Source: Papaver somniferum
Lineage: Eukaryota; Streptophyta; Magnoliopsida; Ranunculales; Papaveraceae
Direction: 5' to 3'
Assembly (NCBI RefSeq): GCF_003573695.1
Contig: NC_039362.1
Location: 113,563,120 to 113,627,119, forward strand
Length of the DNA stretch: 64,000 nt
Shown piece after piece: positions 57,594 through 64,000 of the stretch. Positions within the stretch are counted from its first letter, which is position 1, and every line of letters begins with the position of its first letter. Position numbers and translations under genes: made by a program. The notes below the pieces were generated by a model. That model searched no databases, was not told the origin of the DNA, and worked only from the letters and a program-made list of their open reading frames with translations.

Positions 57594-59894
57594 TAAAAAA
57601 GCGGGGTTATAACGACCACACCCAATAATTCGTTCGACAATATATAGAACTCCAATATAATTCCGAGAACACCATCTAATAAAGCGAGCTCAATCAAGAA
57701 ATATACTAAAGAGTTATATCTCAATTTATAAATACGATGTGCAATCGAACAGATAGAAATATGCGATCCCGATTGATATGAGAAATAACTTGGACGGTAC
57801 CAAAGACCAATGCCCAAGTGCCAATCAATTACTATCCAATAATCAAGGTCGTATTTACCAATTGATTGATCTACACACAACCTGTGACATTTCAATTATA
57901 TAAACAAATATAATGCGGAAAATAAATAATACAGACACCAGAAGTTTTGTTAACGAGGAAACCGCAAATGCAGAAAAACCCCGGAACCTAGTCCAGATTT
58001 GAACACCACACTGTATTAAGCCGCTACAGACACTAGCCTACTACAAGTAACTTCAGACTGGAATATAGTTGAGCCCTAACCAAGTCTCACGCCGATTAAG
58101 GTACAATCGCGTTCCTTACGCCTCTTAAACCACACTGGATTATGCGCACTTGATTCCCTTAGATGATCTCACTCACAATTAAGAGATGGTACGACCCAAA
58201 GTCGAAGTCTTATGAACAAATATGTCTCATACAGATAATTCTATTCTAATAGATAAATCTGTCTCCCACAGAAGTACCTATGAATTTTTGTTCCTTCTTT
58301 TGATAAATCAAGGTGAACAGGAACCAATTGATAATCCGGTCTTATACTCCCGAAGAGCATCCTAAAAATATCAGTCACCTCACAATAACTTAACTATATG
58401 GTAGTGGAAATAGTTATTGTGGAATCACAAAGAATGAGACAAAGAGCTTTGTGATTAATTTTTATATCTTACATATCGGAGATAAATCTCGAGTAAATCT
58501 TAGAGAAGATAAAACTCAATACGACAGAACAAGTAAGATCAGGACACGCAACTACAGAGAAAATAATTGGGTCTGGCTTCACGAATCCCAAATGAAGTAT
58601 TCAAGTCGCTAACCTATAATGGTTTAGGAAAAACCTATGTTAAAGGAGAATCGAATCTAGTCGCAACTAGGACACATGAAAGTGTCGAGATTATATTTTC
58701 CAGTTGCTAGAGTTCTCTCTTATATAGTCTATCAAACCAGGGTTTGCTTTCAATTAAAGCTAAGATAGGTTAGTAACAAAGCATTCAATATTCATTGTTA
58801 GATGAAAACCTGATTTAAGATTCAAGCTAAGTCTGCTTAAAACCGAAGCAATATCTCTCCACCGTTAGATGGTCTTAGATTGTTACACAAAAATGAAGTA
58901 TACCTTCGTTTAGATATGGGTAACCGTACCTAAACGTGTATATTGAGTTGGCTCAATAATAGTTAACCGAAGTTAGCCATATGAACACTTTTGTCTTAAC
59001 TACATTCATCTAACACTTCTAGATCTACTATGATGATCAATCAATCATGAAAGATAATCAAATGAATCTAATTGTGTTTCAAATAGAGTTGTTCAATTGT
59101 TCACTATTTCACAGAAATATAAATATGAACCAGTTAAATCAAAATCGGATTGATTCGTAAGAATCAATTCATGAACATTAAGCCACGGTTTGCAAAGATT
59201 TCATTCCTTAATTCATAAATGTATTTGTTCATGAGTATGAAAAACATACTTAACCGATGTTAGAACTTTAACCACCAAGTTTGCAAACAGGTACGCAAAC
59301 TATAGCTTCCGGACTTTGGTCTTGTATGCATACTGCTGTCCCGGACCTTAACTAAGGTAAAATCGTTCGCATACTGGTATGCAAACTTGGTTCCCGGACT
59401 TTAACAGTTAAAACCGTTCGCATACTAGGTATGCAAACAAGGTTCCCGGACCTGAATCATACCAAAACAGTTTGCATACTAGGTACGCATACTGTGTTGT
59501 ATCCAGACAAAGGTTTTTGTTCTAAACTCCCATTTCAATCGTTGAAACATCCTCAGAAGACGACAATAGCTGTGTCACACAAACTATTATCTTATACGTG
59601 ATTTTTAAGTGATTGAATGATCAATATGAAACTTTCCGAGTCAACATCAAATGATTGTCTCACACAAATCATGTAAGATGTTTCAAGGCGATTTTCACAT
59701 GATCATATTTTGACTTATTATTTAATTTCCAACAAATAAATTGTTTCCAACTAAACTCGTCAAGAATATGATGAACGTAGATAAAGCAAAAAGCTTACAA
59801 CACATATTTCGAGAAATAGATAACCAAGTTAAACTCAGCTCGAAATATCGAATGTGTATAATATAAAAGTCAATATATCTATACGACTTAGTCT
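57594..59894 (-). mobile_element. 5' LTR of element A, interrupted by element F
   Basis: It begins (plus strand) TAAAAAAGCGGGG, a mutated TG end, and shares the 'gttaacgaggaaaccgcaaa' and 'ccttacgcctctt' blocks with the B LTRs, although the U3 repeats differ. At 59894 ('cttagtct') it is cut by the F LTR. The 3' LTR copy of A continues here with 'cattagg', so the remainder should lie beyond the window. Its U3 holds 'gcatac...gtatgc' palindromes at 59369-59382, 59420-59434 and 59474-59488. Confidence 0.88.
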
Positions 59895-62474
59895 TGAAAA
59901 TGCGGGGGGTCTAACAACCACACCCAACAATTCGTTTGGAAATATGAGAGGACTTACTCCAATACACTTTCTAGAGAATCAACTAGACAGTCAGACTCAA
60001 TATAGAATAAACTATATCAAAGAGTTTAATATCTCCAAATCAACAAATAGAAATCTGCGAGCCCGATTGATTAAGATGAGTAACTTGAACGGTACCAAAA
60101 ACCAATGTTCAAGTGTCAATCAATGTAAATCAACATCCAAAGGTTGGATATTCTAATTGATTGATCTTAACGCACAACCTGTGATATTTCAATTATATAA
60201 CAAAATATAATGCGGAAAAGAAATAACACAGACACCAGAATTTTGTTAACGAGGAAACAACAAATGCAGAAAAACCCCGGGACCTATTCCAGATTGAACA
60301 CCACACTGTATTAAGCCGCTACAGACACTATCCTACTACTAATTAACTTCGGATTGGACTGTAGTTGAACCCTAATCAATTTCACATTGATTCAAGGTAC
60401 AGTTGCGCTCCTTACGTCTCTGATCCCAGCAGGATACTACGCACTTGATTCCCTTAGCTGCTCTCACACACAACTAAGAATTTCTACGACCCAAAGTCGA
60501 AGACTTGATAGACAAATCTGTCTCACACAAAAAAGTCTATAGGATTGAATAAATATGTCTCCCACAGAAATACCCAAGAGTTTTTGTTTCATCTTTTGAT
60601 AAATCAAGGTGAACATGAACCAATTGATAACCCGGACTTATATTCCCGAAGAACAACCTAGAATTATCAATCACCTCACAATAAACTTAATCGACTAGTG
60701 AAACAAGTTATTGTGGAATCACCAACGATGAGACGAAGTTTGTTTGTGATTACTTTTCTATCTTGCCTATCGGAGATATAAAATCTCGAGCCAATTATTT
60801 CAATTGCACTCAACACGATAGAAACAGCAAGATCAGATCACGCAACTACAAATATAATAGTTGGGTCTGGCTTCACAATCCCAATGAAGTCTTCAAGTCG
60901 TTAACCTACAGGGTCTCGAGAAGAAACCTAAGGTTAAAGGAGAATCGATTCTAGTTATGCAACTAATAACACACAAGAGGTGTGGGGATTAGGTTTCCCA
61001 GTTAGATGAAAAACCTGATATAGTTTGCAATATAAGTTACCTTGGTAACAAATCATTCAATATTCACCGTTAGATGAAAAACCTGATTCCACCAAGCTAA
61101 TATCTTTCAACCGTTAGATCGAACTTAGCTTGTTACACACAAATGAAATGTACCCTCATTTAGGTTTATGTAACCGTACCTAAATGTGTACACCAGGTTG
61201 GTTCACAAATAGTTAACCGAGGTTAGCCATATGATTACTCTCATATCAACGTTATCCATCGTAACCATAATTAGTTAGAATGACTCAAATGAAACTAGTT
61301 AAAGAGTTGTTCAATTATATAGAAAACACAATCGAAACCAAATCGGTTTGATTCACTTGAATCAATCATGAACATTATAGCCACAGTTTGCAAAGATTGC
61401 ATTTCTTATGATTTAAATGTTTAAGTCCATGAACTGACTGATTTGACAAAATAACCAGCTTAAGTATGCGTACGGGTATGCGTACTTAAGCAACCGGATT
61501 TTGAGTTTGTTAAGTTTCCAAACTTAGCAGAAATTTTCGGTTCAAAAACTTCCGCAAGTATGCGTACCGGGTACGCATACTTAAGGTGACTAGTTTAGGA
61601 GTTTGTAATTCCCAAACTAAGTAGAAATTCTCGGTTCGAAAACTTCCGCCAGTATGCGTACGGGTACGCATACTTAAGGTGACTAGTTTAGGAATTTGTA
61701 ATTCCCAAACTCAGTAGATATTTCGGTTCGAAAACTTCCGCCAGTATGCGTACGGGTACGCATACTTATCTTGTCTCCTTCACCAATTTCGTATACACAC
61801 ATATGCATACTCTTGGTTCCCAGTTTATGGATTTATATACTAATGTGCGAACACACTATATATGCTTATATCCAAAGATGGTTACATCCTCAACTCTTTA
61901 TTTCAATCATTGAAACATTCTTCTATAATAACAATAGCCGTTTTCACACACTATTAGCATCAAAGCAATTTTCAAGATATTGAAATAATCATTATCGAAA
62001 CATTCCAAGCCTACATAAAATGATTGTATCACACAGACCATGTAAGATGTTACTCGGCAATTTTCTCATGATATGAGATGAACTTGGTCGAAGCGAAATC
62101 TTACCAACACATATTTCGAGAAATATGTAAGCGAGATATACTCAGCTCGAAATCTCAAATGTGTATAGAGAAAACTATATCGTAACACGATTTATGTCTC
62201 AATATAGGAGATAATATAAATAGACTTTCCAAGTGATAGATGAGTTCAAGTCTCCACATACCTTTTGTCGAAGAAGTTCCACAAGCTCCCGTAGTAGTTC
62301 TTCGTCTTCGAGCGATGAACGCCGAGAGATCTAATCTCAACTACACTATCTATATCCTAGTCCGAGACATCTATAAATATGTTAGAAATCAATACTTATA
62401 GTTTTGATCACTAACATTGACAAACATGCTTGAGATAGCACCGCATGCGAGTTCGACCGAGCAATGCTCTAACA
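59895..62474 (-). mobile_element. 3' LTR of element F, subfamily B2
   Basis: A 2.58-kb LTR reading TGAAAATGCGGGGGG ... GCTCTAACA on the plus strand, nearest to 20984-23522. It is followed by a polypurine tract, so it is the 3' LTR of a minus-strand element whose 5' LTR is beyond the window. The left flank AGTCT (59890-59894) should recur after the missing LTR. It is inserted in the 5' LTR of element A. Confidence 0.92.
61463..61766. repeat. U3 palindrome array in the F LTR (four sites)
   Basis: Sites lie at 61463-61486, 61557-61581, 61651-61674 and 61743-61766, spaced 92-94 bp. The last three have perfect 11-bp arms AGTATGCGTAC and GTACGCATACT with a GG or CGG centre. Between them is a conserved 'gactagtttagga' and 'ggttcgaaaacttccgcc' unit. 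The repetition and symmetry exceed those of the surrounding sequence. Confidence 0.9.
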
Positions 62475-63927
62475 ATCTCCCCCTTTGTCAATTTTAGTGA
62501 CAAAACTATCAATACATATGGATTACAAAATAGATAAAAATTATAGCTTTTCATCCACATGCTTGATCTCCTTGGCATCTTCAAAGCGACTCGAAATCTT
62601 CGTCACTTCCAAGTACCCCATGATCCTAAAGGTTGTAAGCTCAGTATTATAGTTGTTGAAGATCCGAAGCTATAACAATGAGAAAACAAAATGCTCTCAA
62701 TCATTGTTATAAAATGTCATAGTATTATTACACAGCATCAAAGTCCAATTTTATCACAACTTTGACAACAATACTATGGTGATATTCATTTCTCCCCCTT
62801 AGTCAATACTTATCTCAACATGAAAACCACTCCCACTTACATAATGATCCGTAAACCATATGTATTTGTAGTATCACACTACACATTAATTCTCCCCCTT
62901 TTTGTCAATGTAAATTTCCAAAGGTACGAAAACTAGTGGGATCCTCATGAAATTTCCACGGAGATACTTCATGACTAAAAGAGAATACCATACCAACTTA
63001 TTTAGATGTAATCATAAAGCCGAATTTAAATGCATTCATCAAGGAGTTAATAAAGATACAAGATAGCTCCTAATATTCCACAGCCGCACTCCCCACAAAG
63101 ATTTGGCAATTAAGCACAAGTTCAATATGAACTCTCCCCCATAAAATGTCATCCCCGAAGGAACAACAAAGGCGACCTTACTTTCACAAGAAAAGAAGGA
63201 TTTATTTTGGATCAAATCACATGAATAACATGGATTTGAATCCAAAAAATTCAATTGAAATAACCACAAGAGAACACATGGTTAGTTCAATCGAAAAATA
63301 CAACCAAATTAATCACAAGAGTGATCAATTCAATTGGTCATGCTCGACATAAGAGAACTTACGGAGCAACAACTAAAATAACCAAAAGATAATGATCAAT
63401 TTAGTTGGTCATGCTCAAACATAAGAGAACTTACGGAGCAACACAGTATATGCACAAAAATATGGATCGGAGATCGACCAAATACTACGGAATAGACAAG
63501 GATTCATCCTATTTTCCATCACTATTTGCACAATGACATACAATAGGCTTAATCCTTGTAAAAAAAATCCTTTCTTCGATCAAATAATGACATAAAAGGC
63601 TTTAACTTTTGTAATGTCAAAAGTTCATTATATCTTCCATCGATACACTCATACCGACATAATAGAGATAACTTTTGAACAAGTATGGGACAGTCACAGG
63701 TTCACAGACGTAAACAACATATCCCATATCAATTTGCAATATATAAAATCCTAAAGATTAAAATTGCAAAAATCATCTTCCAAAAACTTAGAATTTAAAT
63801 AAATAAATCTAAAAAAACATGAAGATGAAAATCGTTGGACATAGCTATGTATACTCACAATAATGGCTATTTCAAACCCTAGTTATTCTTCTAAAAACAA
63901 GAAATAAATTCTCTAAAAGAAGATTTA
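62475..63927 (-). mobile_element. 3' non-coding region of element F with polypurine array
   Basis: Alignable with 54005-55227 of element A. Polypurine tracts appear on the plus strand as CTCCCCCTT-type sites at 62477-62485, 62792-62800, 62829-62838 (variant) and 62891-62900, plus 63133-63140. Spacings are close to those in A. A short direct repeat ('ttagttggtcatgctc' with 'cataagagaacttacggagcaac') occurs near 63337-63440. Confidence 0.8.
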
Positions 63928-64000
63928 CTAGACATTGAGACCTCTGAAGAATTCTTCATCGTCCCCGACCTCCTTGTCGTCAACAACCATTGGTACATAG
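63928..64000 (-). CDS. C-terminal end of the element F 3' ORF (partial)
   Basis: Read on the minus strand, the last 73 bases end in 'DDKEVGDDEEFFRGLNV' and a TAG at 63928-63930. They align residue for residue with the tail of the 127-residue ORF at 55228-55611 ('DNKEFGDDKEFFKNLNV'). The N-terminal part is outside the window. Its presence in a second element shows that the ORF is a family feature rather than a chance frame. Confidence 0.7.
   Translation of the reverse strand, partial: YVPMVVDDKEVGDDEEFFRGLNV

Noticed and set aside
61463..61766. Evenly spaced palindromes suggestive of a CRISPR array
   Set aside because: The intervening sequence is itself repeated, not unique, and everything lies inside an LTR.

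Overview
The window looks like gene-poor nuclear DNA of a flowering plant, probably pericentromeric or otherwise repeat-dense. It is AT-rich and full of stop codons, and every coding trace I can identify belongs to a plant transposable element. I see no host gene, tRNA or rRNA gene. The species cannot be named from the sequence alone.

Left part (1-13.6 kb) is a nested stack. It opens with the 3' tail of a LINE (1-167). A minus-strand LTR of about 1.5 kb ('D', Gypsy-like, tRNA-Met type primer site) follows and recurs at 12124-13613. The first D LTR was hit by a 983-bp Mutator-like element (1553-2535) and by a degenerate Ale/Retrofit-type Copia element ('C', 2673-11110). C in turn received a solo Sirevirus-like LTR (6191-8538) with a perfect 5-bp target duplication.

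Middle-left (13.6-23.5 kb) holds a 5'-truncated LINE reverse transcriptase pseudogene, then a minus-strand SIRE/Maximus-type Copia element ('B', 15011-23522). B has recognisable gag, protease, integrase, RT and part of RNase H. It carries frameshifts, a lost RT catalytic aspartate, a deleted Gag core, a deleted 3' end, and two LTRs of different subfamilies.

Centre (22168-50514) is a recent, nearly perfect tandem triplication of a 9.44-kb unit. Each unit contains the end of the B LTR, an opposite-strand Sirevirus-like LTR ('E') with an internal tandem duplication, a LINE ORF1 remnant, and the left part of a non-coding LTR element ('X') that carries a terminal-inverted-repeat element with a TACTAGTA-type microsatellite. 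Both internal junctions are identical and show 3 bp (TAA) of microhomology. Only the last unit runs into the rest of X (full element 47219-52645, 423-bp LTRs, GATCC target duplication), and beyond X the interrupted LINE resumes to its poly(A) tail (53303).

Right part (53.3-64 kb) contains a minus-strand, pol-less Sirevirus-like element ('A') with gag (two zinc knuckles), an extra 3' ORF and a series of polypurine tracts. Its 5' LTR was entered by a related element ('F', from 59895) that runs off the window. F repeats the same polypurine layout and ends its 3' ORF with the same C-terminus.

Nothing here works together as a host pathway. The biology is that of nested retrotransposons, non-autonomous derivatives, solo LTR formation and local segmental amplification. 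Coordinates of degenerate elements are by-eye estimates.
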